A stretch of DNA of 64,000 bases from Coprococcus sp. (GTDB lineage Bacteria; Bacillota; Clostridia; Lachnospirales; Lachnospiraceae), in the NCBI GenBank assembly GCA_017935345.1, contig JAGBHU010000050.1, forward strand, positions 124,001 through 188,000, written 5' to 3'. Shown in pieces: positions 16,840-26,111 of the stretch. The position numbers and the translations under genes were made by a program. The notes under the pieces were generated by a model that saw only the letters and a list, made by a program, of their open reading frames with translations, ran no database searches and was not told the origin of the DNA. Numbering within the stretch: position 1 is the first letter of the stretch; each line of letters opens with the position of its first letter.

Positions 16840-17631
16840 ATGAAATTCAGACCATGTATAGATATACATAATGGACAAGTCAAGCAGATTGTAGGTGGAA
16901 GTCTGGCTGATGCAGGCAATAAAGCCCATGAGAATTATGTATCTTTGGAGGACGGAGCTTTTTTTGCAGATTTATACAAGAGAAGCGGTCTGAAGGGAGG
17001 ACATATTATTTTGCTGAATCCTGTGGATAGTGTGTTTTATGAGCAGGATGTGTATCAGGCAGAGCTGGCACTGGGGACATATAAAAACGGGCTTCAGATA
17101 GGTGGCGGTATCACTTCCGATAATGCAGAGCGGTTTATTGATATGGGTGCTTCACATGTAATTGTTACATCCTTTGTCTTTAAAAACGGCGAAATCAATA
17201 TGGATAATCTGAATGACCTTGTCAGTGCCGTAGGCAGGGAACATCTGGTATTGGATTTAAGCTGCAGATGGAAGGATGACGGATATTACATAGTAACGGA
17301 CAGATGGCAACGATATACAAATGTTAAGGTCAATGAAGAAACGCTTGCCATGCTTGCTGAGAGCTGTGCGGAATACCTGATACATGCCGTGGATGTGGAA
17401 GGCAAGATTTCAGGAATAGAAGAAAACATTGTGGATATGCTTGGCAGATGGGGCAGAATTCCTATGACATATGCCGGAGGAGTTTCTTCCTTTGAAGATT
17501 TGGATATCCTTAAAAAGCTTGGTAAGAACAAGATAGATGTAACGATAGGTAGCGCACTGGATATATTCGGGGGACCGATGAAATTTCAGGATGTTATAAA
17601 TTATATGGAGGAGAGTTATGAAGAAGTTTAA
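16840..17631 (+). CDS. hisA: Eukaryotic-type HisA (ProFAR isomerase)
   Basis: 263 residues. ATG 16840 is chosen because GGAGG ends 7 bases before it; ATG 16834 would be too close. The protein has the TIM-barrel HisA pattern with FRPCIDIHNGQVKQIVGG at the start, LQIGGGI in the middle and TYAGGV near the end. The wording of these motifs matches the fungal/plant-like branch (TIGR02129 type) and not ordinary bacterial HisA. It would isomerise ProFAR to PRFAR in histidine synthesis. No other his gene is nearby, and its 3' end overlaps the GH9 gene by 14 bases. Confidence 0.88.
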   Translation: MKFRPCIDIHNGQVKQIVGGSLADAGNKAHENYVSLEDGAFFADLYKRSGLKGGHIILLNPVDSVFYEQDVYQAELALGTYKNGLQIGGGITSDNAERFIDMGASHVIVTSFVFKNGEINMDNLNDLVSAVGREHLVLDLSCRWKDDGYYIVTDRWQRYTNVKVNEETLAMLAESCAEYLIHAVDVEGKISGIEENIVDMLGRWGRIPMTYAGGVSSFEDLDILKKLGKNKIDVTIGSALDIFGGPMKFQDVINYMEESYEEV

Positions 17632-19900
17632 AAAAGTGATAGCAGTTGCATTGGTGGCAGCTATGGTTACAACGATGTTTGCCGGTTGTGATAAAAAGAA
17701 AACTGACGATACAACAGAAACGGAAGCGGTAACAACAGAGAATGTAACAACGGAGGCAGAGCCGACAGAGACAGAGGAGGTAACCACGGAGGAGGTTACG
17801 GAAGAAGAGGAGCTTGGTGTTTCAGATGGAGAAAGAGTTATTGATTTGACATTTGATGATAATGATGTCAGTAATTGTCTTACATATACCAATGGCGGAA
17901 GCTTTACCATAGAACCTGCAGACGGAGAGCTTTGTGTCAGTATTGAAAAAGTTGGTACGGTAGAGCATGCCAATCAGGTGTATTATGACGGCTTCCGGTT
18001 ATATGAAGGCTGTGTATATGAATTTTCTTTTGATATACATTGTGATGCAGAACGTATTGTACAGTGGCGGCTTCAGATAAACGGTGGTGACTACCATGCC
18101 TATGCGATGGACAATGTAGAGGTTGGAGCTGATACACAGCATATTTCTGCAAAGTTTACGATGGAAGAGGATTCTGACCCTGCTCCAAGATTGTGTTTTA
18201 ACTTGGGATATTTTGAGGGAATGGATGCCAATATGGCAGCGCATAAGGTTTATATTGATAATATTCTGTTGGAGGCTGTTGATGCATCAAAGGCGCAGAA
18301 GATAGAGGCAATTCCAACACCTGTAGCCGTAAAGGTAAATCAGCTTGGTTATAAGGCTTCTGATTACAAGAAGGCTACCGTATCTTCAAAGGATGCAAAC
18401 AGCTTTGAAGTAATAGATACCGCTAACGATAAGAGCGTATATTCCGGCAATTTGTCAGATATGATGTTTGACAGTGCCGCTTCTGAGTCCTATAGGCTTG
18501 CGGATTTCAGCGAATTTGTCACAGAAGGCACTTATAAGATTGTAACGGATAATGGCTTGGAATCCTATGAGTTTGAAATAAAGGATACTGTATATGACGA
18601 TTTGTATAAGGATACCATACTGATGCTCTATAAGCAGAGATGCGGTGTGGCAACGGATAAGGCGATAGCAGGTGATTTCGCACATGGTGTATGTCACAAT
18701 GAAACGGCAGTTGTATGGGGTACGGAAACCGCTCTGGATGTATCGGGCGGATGGCATGATGCAGGTGATTATGGCCGTTATGTTGTATCAGGCGCGAAGA
18801 CCGTGGCAGATTTATTCCTTGCCGTTGAGGATTCGGAAGCTGCGAAGGCTGATGATTTGGGAATTCCGGAAAGCGGAAATAAGGTTCCTGACTTGCTTGA
18901 TGAGGCAAGATATGAGCTGGAGTGGATGCTTAAGATGCAGGATACGGAAAGCGGTGGTGTATATCATAAAGTAACATGTGCAGTTTTCCCGGAGACTGTA
19001 ATACCGGAAGAAGAGACAGATCCGCTTGTGATTGCACCGATTTCCAATACGGCAACAGGTGATTTTGCGGCAGTTATGGCAAAGGCGGCAGTTTTATATA
19101 ATGAGTACGATAAGGATTTTGCAGCGGAATGTCTTGCAGCAGCAAGAGCTGCATGGTCATATCTGGAACAGCATCAGGAGGATGAAGGATTTAAGAATCC
19201 GGAGGGCATTGAAACAGGAGAATATCCTGACAGCTTTGACAAGGATGAATATTTCTGGGCAGCAGTTGAGTTATATATTGCTACAAATGAAGATGTATAC
19301 AAAGAATATATCAATACAGCCATGGAAGACCTGAGCAAGATAAAGCGCGGTCTTGGCTGGGCAGATGTAGGATTTTATGGTATCTATGATTACTGTATGT
19401 ATGTAGATGACAACAAAGATATAGAAGCATTGCTGATTAAAGAGGCGGATTCTCTGAAGAAAGCAATTTCAGAGGATGCATATGGTGCTTCTCTTGGAAA
19501 TCAATATCCTTGGGGAAGTAATATGTCTATAGCAAACAACGGTATGATTCTCGTGATGGCATATCATGTAACGGAAGATATATCATATCTTGAACCGGCG
19601 AAATATCAGCTTGATTATATTCTCGGAAGAAATGCTGTCGGATATTGCTATGTGACAGGTTATGGTGATTGGTCACCGCTTCACACACATCACAGACCAT
19701 CTCAGGTGCTTGAGAAATCGATGCCTGGTATGCTTGTCGGTGGTGCAAACAGTAATCTGGAGGATTCCTATGCAAAGGCAGTTCTTACAGGAATGGCACC
19801 TGGGCTATGCTATGTAGACAATGAACAGAGCTTTTCATGTAATGAGGTTACCGTATACTGGAATTCACCACTTATCTATTTATTAGCAACTTTGAAATAA
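17618..19900 (+). CDS. GH9 endoglucanase-like lipoprotein
   Basis: 760 residues. A signal peptide ends in the lipobox MFAGC, then a Thr/Glu-rich linker (about 25-65), so the enzyme is tethered to the cell surface. A beta-sandwich resembling CBM4/9 (about 67-220) follows, then the Ig-like CelD N-terminal domain (about 228-325, with the VNQLGY motif), then the GH9 (alpha/alpha)6 catalytic domain. Expected catalytic residues are present: HDAGDYG with Asp381 and Asp384, the HHRPSQ motif near His692, and the acid Glu743 in NEVTVYWNSP. Likely cuts beta-1,4 or mixed-linkage glucans. Co-transcribed with hisA (overlap) and the GtrA-YfhO gene (16 bases apart). Confidence 0.92.
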   Translation: MKKFKKVIAVALVAAMVTTMFAGCDKKKTDDTTETEAVTTENVTTEAEPTETEEVTTEEVTEEEELGVSDGERVIDLTFDDNDVSNCLTYTNGGSFTIEPADGELCVSIEKVGTVEHANQVYYDGFRLYEGCVYEFSFDIHCDAERIVQWRLQINGGDYHAYAMDNVEVGADTQHISAKFTMEEDSDPAPRLCFNLGYFEGMDANMAAHKVYIDNILLEAVDASKAQKIEAIPTPVAVKVNQLGYKASDYKKATVSSKDANSFEVIDTANDKSVYSGNLSDMMFDSAASESYRLADFSEFVTEGTYKIVTDNGLESYEFEIKDTVYDDLYKDTILMLYKQRCGVATDKAIAGDFAHGVCHNETAVVWGTETALDVSGGWHDAGDYGRYVVSGAKTVADLFLAVEDSEAAKADDLGIPESGNKVPDLLDEARYELEWMLKMQDTESGGVYHKVTCAVFPETVIPEEETDPLVIAPISNTATGDFAAVMAKAAVLYNEYDKDFAAECLAAARAAWSYLEQHQEDEGFKNPEGIETGEYPDSFDKDEYFWAAVELYIATNEDVYKEYINTAMEDLSKIKRGLGWADVGFYGIYDYCMYVDDNKDIEALLIKEADSLKKAISEDAYGASLGNQYPWGSNMSIANNGMILVMAYHVTEDISYLEPAKYQLDYILGRNAVGYCYVTGYGDWSPLHTHHRPSQVLEKSMPGMLVGGANSNLEDSYAKAVLTGMAPGLCYVDNEQSFSCNEVTVYWNSPLIYLLATLK

Positions 19901-19916
19901 GAATCAGGTTTGAATA

Positions 19917-22898
19917 ATGGACAAAATAAAAAAATTATTAAAAAAAGAAATCATAAGATATATCGTGGCTGGTGCTTGCACCACCGCGGTAAATCTTATA
20001 TCATTTTTTATACTAAGGCTCGTTACGGACTTATCCCGAAGTGCAGCAAGTACAATAGCAATTTCATTGTCTATTTTATTTGCTTTCTTTGTGAATAAGT
20101 TTTTTGTGTTTATTAGTGAAAAAAAGAGTATATGGGTTATAATCAGCGAATTCTGCTCATTTGTGGGTATGCGTCTGTTTGCCATGCTGGTAGAGGTGGT
20201 AGGAACAAATCTGCTCTGTGATTCTTTCAGATATAATGAATTTGTTTCCAAACTGCTGATACAGGTTGTTGTTATGGTAATTAATTATATATTCAGCAAA
20301 TGCTTTGTATTCAAAGAAAAGAAGGATACTTTTTCAATCAGTGGGTTTATCAAGGAAAATTATGTATTGATATTATCATTTGTTATTCCTGTATTATTTC
20401 TTCTCGGCGTATGGATAGCGGAGGATATAGGACCGTTCGGGGGCAACAGTCTCACAATGGTAGACAGTCTGCATCAATATTTGCCGTTTTTCTCTGATTA
20501 TTATGATAAGCTGACAAATGAGGGCAGTCTTTTCTACACATGGAATATCGGACTTGGCAGTAATTTTCTTGCGGTTATAGCCTATTACATGGCATGTCCG
20601 CTGAATTTTATAGTAGTTATATTTGGAAAGTCACATCTTTACATTGCGATGTGTCTTCTGATAGGACTTAAAATTGCATTGTCAGGATTGACATTTGCCA
20701 GCTATGCAGCAAATAAGTGCAAGGATAAACATAGTCTTTGTATCATTATCTTTGCAGTTGCGTATGCACTTAGTAATTATGTGATTGGTTATTCATGGAA
20801 CCTGATGTGGATGGATTGTATTATGATTCTTCCGCTTATTATGAAGGGCTACGACAGACTGGTTGAAGAGGGAGATATAAAGCTTTATACATTGTCCCTG
20901 TTCTACGGATTGCTTTGCAACTATTATATATGCTTTATGATCTGTATCTTCCTTGTTCTCCAGTTCTTCCTTACAAATCATCATGGCGTAAAGAAGTTCT
21001 TTATCAATGGATTAAAATTTGCAGGGAGTTCCATACTGGCGGCTGCCATGTCATCATTTATTCTGATTCCGGCATATCTGGGACTGAATACAACTGCTTC
21101 TGCCGAGCGGGAATTTCCAAAGGCGGACTGGTATGGAAGTATATGGGACATGATTAAGCAGATGTTTTATCTGACACCGCCTATCAAAAGCCAGCAGTTT
21201 GACGGCGGGGTCAATCTGTATTGCGGAAGCATTTGCATCATACTGTTGTTTGTGTACCTGTTCCATACCAAGATAAAGTTGTGGGATAAAATCCGAAATG
21301 TATTGCTGCTTGTATTTTTAATGGCAAGCTTTAATAATCATCTTCTTAATTATATATGGCATGGACTTCATGACCAGTATGGTATTCCAAACAGATTTTC
21401 ATTCCTGTTTATATTTGTGCTTCTGTCATTAAGCTGTGAGGCACTTCATAAGATAGACAAAATTGAACTGCCCGGAGTATTGTTCTCTATCGCTATGGGC
21501 TTTGGATTTATTGTTTTATGCAGCAGGAAATTTTCATTGGAAAATCATGCGATGCTTTATACGGAGATTTTCCTTGTCATATATGCAGTTATCCTGATTG
21601 CGCTTAAGTTTACAAAAGGAATAGGCGTTAAAATTATTGCGATTGTTCTTGTGGGTGCCTGTCTGACGGAGACGGTTCTGAATGGTATTCATGGATATGA
21701 CAGTAACGGATATGTGGATATCAGTCAGTATTTTGGAGAGGAAGAGGCTCTTTTTGAGGCAATCGATTCCCTTGATGCGAGAGACCAGGAGTATCGAATG
21801 GAATTCGTTAATACGACTGTTGTTGATGAATCCATATATTACAATATCAAAAGTGTGAGCCTTTTCGGTTCAACGGTATCTGCTGATTTGGTAAATGCAA
21901 TGCATGGTTTGGGATTTTACACAGGGGCAAATGAATTTTTATTTGACGGAGCGAATCCGGTTTCTATGGCGGCACTGGATATCAGGTATCTGTTTAGGCG
22001 GCAGGATGAATATAATCCGTACGATTTGGATTTGATAGGAACCGTAGAGGGAATTGATATCTATCAGAACAAGTATGCTCTTAGTACCGGTTATATGGTA
22101 AAGGATGAGCTGCTTGACTGGGATAAAACCGGAAACAACATGTTTGACAGTGTGAACAAATTTGTTGAAAAGGCGACAGGTGTTGCGGGTGTATTCAGTC
22201 AGCTTTATCCTGAGGTTATTCCTGTAAGTTCAAATTGTGAGGTGACACATGACGGAGGCTTAAGTGAATGGTATTCGTACAAGAAAACCGAGTCCGGTAC
22301 ATGTAACTTTAAGCTGGATTTCACGATAACCGAGGAACGTAACGATATCTATATTATTGCGAACAGCAACGGAATCAATAAGGTCAGAATCTATATTAAT
22401 GATGTTGAAGAAAATTATGACAGGCTTCAGAATCAGACATATCATGTCGGACATCTGGTTCAGGGTGATAAGGTTACGGTTGAATACTGTTTTAGGGATA
22501 CGCAGTCCGAAAGCGGTACGGCAAGACTTGCCATTGCAACCTTTAACTGGAACGCATTTGAGCAGGCATATAAAATATTGTCCGAAAAGCAGATGAATAC
22601 AAGCGTATTTGAGGATGGGTATGTGAAAGGAACGATTAGCCTTGAAGAAGCCGGAACCATGTTTACTTCTATTCCGTATGACAAGGGGTGGACTGTTTCC
22701 GTAGACGGTAAAGAGACGGATATTAAAACGGTTGCAAATGCATTTATAGCTGTTCCGCTGGAAGCAGGCAGTCATACCATTGAATTTCAATATTTCCCGC
22801 CGGGGCTTTCGTTTGGTATTGTCATAACGGCATTTGGCTGGCTGATTATGGCACTTTTGATGGCTCTGAAGGGAAAGCAGGAAAAGGACATCGTCTAA
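19917..22898 (+). CDS. GtrA-YfhO fusion membrane protein
   Basis: 993 residues. Residues 1-135 are a GtrA-type four-helix domain (flippase for polyprenyl-phosphate sugars). From about 148 onward the protein is YfhO-like: a GT-C fold membrane glycosyltransferase with many helices up to about 550, a large extracytoplasmic beta-rich region (about 590-955), and a last helix near 966-984. In Listeria and Bacillus separate GtrA-like (GtcA), CsbB/GtlA and YfhO/GtlB proteins act together in glycosylating lipoteichoic or wall teichoic acid. The fusion suggests one protein flips and transfers a sugar on the outer face (inference). The ribosome binding site is weak, so translation may depend on coupling to the GH9 gene. 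Confidence 0.82.
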   Translation: MDKIKKLLKKEIIRYIVAGACTTAVNLISFFILRLVTDLSRSAASTIAISLSILFAFFVNKFFVFISEKKSIWVIISEFCSFVGMRLFAMLVEVVGTNLLCDSFRYNEFVSKLLIQVVVMVINYIFSKCFVFKEKKDTFSISGFIKENYVLILSFVIPVLFLLGVWIAEDIGPFGGNSLTMVDSLHQYLPFFSDYYDKLTNEGSLFYTWNIGLGSNFLAVIAYYMACPLNFIVVIFGKSHLYIAMCLLIGLKIALSGLTFASYAANKCKDKHSLCIIIFAVAYALSNYVIGYSWNLMWMDCIMILPLIMKGYDRLVEEGDIKLYTLSLFYGLLCNYYICFMICIFLVLQFFLTNHHGVKKFFINGLKFAGSSILAAAMSSFILIPAYLGLNTTASAEREFPKADWYGSIWDMIKQMFYLTPPIKSQQFDGGVNLYCGSICIILLFVYLFHTKIKLWDKIRNVLLLVFLMASFNNHLLNYIWHGLHDQYGIPNRFSFLFIFVLLSLSCEALHKIDKIELPGVLFSIAMGFGFIVLCSRKFSLENHAMLYTEIFLVIYAVILIALKFTKGIGVKIIAIVLVGACLTETVLNGIHGYDSNGYVDISQYFGEEEALFEAIDSLDARDQEYRMEFVNTTVVDESIYYNIKSVSLFGSTVSADLVNAMHGLGFYTGANEFLFDGANPVSMAALDIRYLFRRQDEYNPYDLDLIGTVEGIDIYQNKYALSTGYMVKDELLDWDKTGNNMFDSVNKFVEKATGVAGVFSQLYPEVIPVSSNCEVTHDGGLSEWYSYKKTESGTCNFKLDFTITEERNDIYIIANSNGINKVRIYINDVEENYDRLQNQTYHVGHLVQGDKVTVEYCFRDTQSESGTARLAIATFNWNAFEQAYKILSEKQMNTSVFEDGYVKGTISLEEAGTMFTSIPYDKGWTVSVDGKETDIKTVANAFIAVPLEAGSHTIEFQYFPPGLSFGIVITAFGWLIMALLMALKGKQEKDIV

Positions 22899-22957
22899 TG
22901 TGTACAAAGCAAAGGCGTATTTCTGTTAAATATCAGGTATAAAATACTATCGTATCG

Positions 22958-22986
22958 TTGACCTTAATAAATATTTATAATATAAT
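22958..22986 (+). promoter_or_regulatory. Promoter of the hybrid histidine kinase gene
   Basis: TTGACC (22958-22963), 17-base spacer, TATAAT (22981-22986). Confidence 0.7.
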
Positions 22987-23061
22987 ATATCTATATGATT
23001 TGATACGGTGGCTGACATGTATCAGGCGTGAAATATAAATAAAAGAATGGAAGGTGCATCA

Positions 23062-24819
23062 ATGGACAAAATAAGAAGTATTGGTTGGAAACCACTGGCT
23101 ATAGCTGCAGCAGCATTGTCGCTTGTTGCCGGTATCTTAGGTGTAGCTAAGATGGGAGCAGGTGCCTTGATATTTGGTATCCTTGCAGCGGGAGTTACGT
23201 TTGTAGTAATGTTTACATTTTGTGGAGACGGAGGTAGTGGTTCTTCAGGAAAGGCAGACAAGTATAAAAAGCTTTTTATGAATCTTCCTATTGGTTTTGC
23301 ACAGGCGAAGATTATTAGTGATCCGATAAACGGCACAAGCTACCAGATAGTTGATGCAAATGATATATTTGGTGAATACTTTAAACTGGATGTCAGTGAT
23401 TATGCGGACAAGAATCTGGGGGAGAGCAAGATAGAGGTTCTTCAGGATATCAATGCATGGTTTACGGCATATAACAATTCAGGAACCAAAGAGGGAGACC
23501 TGATGGATGTTGAAATTACCATGGAATCACTCCAGAAGGTATTTAATACGGTTATGTATATGTCTGAGGCTGATTACATAAACATGGTTGTTATTGATGT
23601 GACCGAACAGAAGGAAACAGAGAATAAGCTTAGCAAAGCGATTGTTGATGCAAATGCGGCATATAAGACGCAGGCAGAGTTCCTTGCGAATATGAGCCAT
23701 GAGATTAGAACACCAATTAATGGTATTCTTGGTATGCTCCAGCTTACACTTATGGCTGAAGACCTTCAGGCTGATTACAGAGATAATCTTGTTACTGCAA
23801 AGAACTGTGCAGATACACTCTTAAGACTTATCAATGATATACTTGATATCAGTAAGCTTGAGGCAGGAAAGTATAAGATTAAGGAAGAGATATTTGATAT
23901 TAAGGAAGCGATTGAAGATACGGTTGCAGCACAGATTCCGATTGCCACAAACAAGGGCTTACAGCTTGATTGTTCATTTGGTAACAATATTCCAAAGCTT
24001 GTTAAAGGTGATGGACAGAGAGTTCAGCAGGTTCTTAACTGTCTCCTTTCAAATGCCATAAAGTTTACATCTGAAGGCAGTGTAAGAGTTAAGATTGCTT
24101 CTATGGATATGGAAGACGGAAATGAAAATAAGATTAAGATTCGTATTGCCGTAGCAGATACAGGTATTGGTATTTCAGAGGCGAATATGAGCAAGCTGTT
24201 TATCAGATTTAGTCAGGTAGATGCATCGGATACCAGAAAGTATGGCGGTTCAGGTCTGGGACTTGTTATTACAAAGCAGATAGTAGAGCTTATGGGTGGT
24301 AATATTCAGGTTCAGAGTAAAGAGGATATTGGTTCAACATTTATTGTTGAGGTACCGATGAAGATTGTTAAGGCAGCAGATACGGCAGAAGATTTAATTA
24401 AGGAAAAGGAAGACCCTGCAGTATTTTCAATTAATGCACATAGCAAGGCAAGAATTCTTGTTGCCGAGGATGAACCTGTAAATCAGCAGGTTATCGGAAA
24501 GCTTCTTGGTATGGCAGGATTTTCATATGATATAGCAGAGAACGGACAGAAGGCTGTAGAACTTTTCAAACAGAAGATATACGATGCAGCGCTTTTCGAT
24601 GTTCAGATGCCAGTCATGGATGGTATTGCCGCTACTCAGGAGATTCGTGAGATAGAGAAGAGGGAAAAGAGGAAGAGACTTCCGATTATTGCAGTAACAG
24701 CAAGAGCTATGTTTGGAGATAAGGAGCGAATTCTTGAGAACAAGCTTGATGACTATATTGCAAAGCCATATAATCTGAATGACGTAGTAGATACGCTGAA
24801 TAAATACATAGATGATTAA
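23062..24819 (+). CDS. Hybrid sensor histidine kinase/response regulator
   Basis: 585 residues from ATG 23062 (GGAAGG 7 bases upstream; ATG 23047 is possible). Two closely spaced N-terminal membrane helices (about 10-55), a PAS-like domain (about 75-185), a HisKA domain with the phospho-acceptor His213 in MSHEIRTPINGI, and a HATPase domain with GSGLGL and DTGIGI boxes. The C-terminal REC domain has Asp513 in LFDVQMPVMDG and the conserved Lys in IAKPYNL. No HPt or separate regulator is adjacent, so the downstream partner is unknown. Single-gene transcript ending before the hairpin at 24901. Confidence 0.92.
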   Translation: MDKIRSIGWKPLAIAAAALSLVAGILGVAKMGAGALIFGILAAGVTFVVMFTFCGDGGSGSSGKADKYKKLFMNLPIGFAQAKIISDPINGTSYQIVDANDIFGEYFKLDVSDYADKNLGESKIEVLQDINAWFTAYNNSGTKEGDLMDVEITMESLQKVFNTVMYMSEADYINMVVIDVTEQKETENKLSKAIVDANAAYKTQAEFLANMSHEIRTPINGILGMLQLTLMAEDLQADYRDNLVTAKNCADTLLRLINDILDISKLEAGKYKIKEEIFDIKEAIEDTVAAQIPIATNKGLQLDCSFGNNIPKLVKGDGQRVQQVLNCLLSNAIKFTSEGSVRVKIASMDMEDGNENKIKIRIAVADTGIGISEANMSKLFIRFSQVDASDTRKYGGSGLGLVITKQIVELMGGNIQVQSKEDIGSTFIVEVPMKIVKAADTAEDLIKEKEDPAVFSINAHSKARILVAEDEPVNQQVIGKLLGMAGFSYDIAENGQKAVELFKQKIYDAALFDVQMPVMDGIAATQEIREIEKREKRKRLPIIAVTARAMFGDKERILENKLDDYIAKPYNLNDVVDTLNKYIDD

Positions 24820-24900
24820 TTTAGAAGTATAATATATAATGTCATTGATATAAAATTGATGGCTGAAACACATAGTAGTGTGTTAATTATAATAATGATG

Positions 24901-24940
24901 GGAACACGAGGATTGGTAATCAATCTTTGTGTTCCTATAT
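24901..24940 (+). terminator. Terminator after the histidine kinase gene
   Basis: A 15-position stem (24901-24915 with 24921-24935; two G-T wobbles), a 5-base loop and a T-rich tail. The rest of 24820-25052 is AT-rich with no gene visible. Confidence 0.7.
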
Positions 24941-25052
24941 TTATATTATAAAAGTAAATAATAAAACAGCGAATACCTTTAATAAGGATATAACAATTTT
25001 TGTGAATTAGACAAAATTTAAAAAAATAGGGTGTTATTTGGTTAGGAGAAAC

Positions 25053-26081
25053 ATGGTAGAGCAATTAAGATTTGTGTTAGGTTGGATAAGATATAATAAA
25101 GTTATAACAATCGTTTACATGGTGGTATTAAGCTTAATTGTATGTTCGAATATTCTTTTGATACAGTTTTTTTGTGAAGAGAGTACTGAAAATACAGAGG
25201 GCAGATATTATTATTCTTTCTATTTTGATAAACATATTGATAATAATACTATAGAAGCGCTTTTACTTGATTTATCGAATCAGGATATAGGCCTGGAAGA
25301 ATTTATGGTTGCTTCAAATTCTGATAAGTATGTAGGATACGATGATTACTATGTGGCAGCATATTTTCTTTTAAATGAAAAAGAATGTAATGAGCGAAAT
25401 GAATATTTGTCATACGGAAAATTTGACGGTATGGCAAAAAAATATATTGCAGATGTTGGAATTTCGGAATTGCCTTTTAACGATGAGAATTTTAAATGTA
25501 CCGGAGAAGGTACAATACATATTGGCAGCTATTTCTGTGATTATTTGATTGCAGCAGATGATTATAAGGAATACGTTAATCGTGTAGATGCAATAGAAGT
25601 TACTTTATACGAAAAAAATGAGGATGCTGTAGAAGCTGTCGTAAGCAAATATATAGAAGATTTTGAAGCTGAATATCTTGAGGACTTTTTAGAAAGCGGG
25701 TTTGAATCTGTAAAAAATACGATTATTATTTGTATTATATTGCTTTTATTCTCCCTATATTCTGCACTTGTATTTATAGAAATAATGATACATATGCAAA
25801 AAGCGGATATAGCAGTTTTCTTAAGATGCGGAGCGGAGAAGCGAGATATTAGTAGAATGTATATAGGACAGGTTGTAATTGCAGGATTAATAAGTTTTAT
25901 AGTTGGAAGTCTATTAGGCAATGTGTTTTTGTTATTTGCAGACTTCAATTTTGAGAAAATAACAATACCGGCATATTTAATTACGTTTGCAATATTTATG
26001 TTTTGCTATATAATTGAAGCACTTATTTATATAAAAGTTACTTTAAGTAATACTATAAGTGTAATAGAGAAAAATTTGTAA
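25053..26081 (+). CDS. ABC transporter permease, FtsX/MacB-like (first)
   Basis: 342 residues. Start ATG 25053 after AGGAGA; a TTG at 25038 is also in frame. The layout is one N-terminal helix (about 15-38), a large extracytoplasmic domain (about 40-215) and three C-terminal helices, as in FtsX/MacB permeases. Base composition is more AT-rich than in the flanking housekeeping genes. First of a four-gene set with a second permease and an ATPase. Confidence 0.75.
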   Translation: MVEQLRFVLGWIRYNKVITIVYMVVLSLIVCSNILLIQFFCEESTENTEGRYYYSFYFDKHIDNNTIEALLLDLSNQDIGLEEFMVASNSDKYVGYDDYYVAAYFLLNEKECNERNEYLSYGKFDGMAKKYIADVGISELPFNDENFKCTGEGTIHIGSYFCDYLIAADDYKEYVNRVDAIEVTLYEKNEDAVEAVVSKYIEDFEAEYLEDFLESGFESVKNTIIICIILLLFSLYSALVFIEIMIHMQKADIAVFLRCGAEKRDISRMYIGQVVIAGLISFIVGSLLGNVFLLFADFNFEKITIPAYLITFAIFMFCYIIEALIYIKVTLSNTISVIEKNL

Positions 26082-26111
26082 AAGAAATTTGATATATTGG
26101 TGGAGATAATA

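Noticed and set aside
24820-25052. Mobile-element boundary before the AT-rich ABC transporter genes
   Set aside because: Composition drops in GC here, but no integrase, terminal repeats or attachment site is visible; transfer is possible but unsupported.
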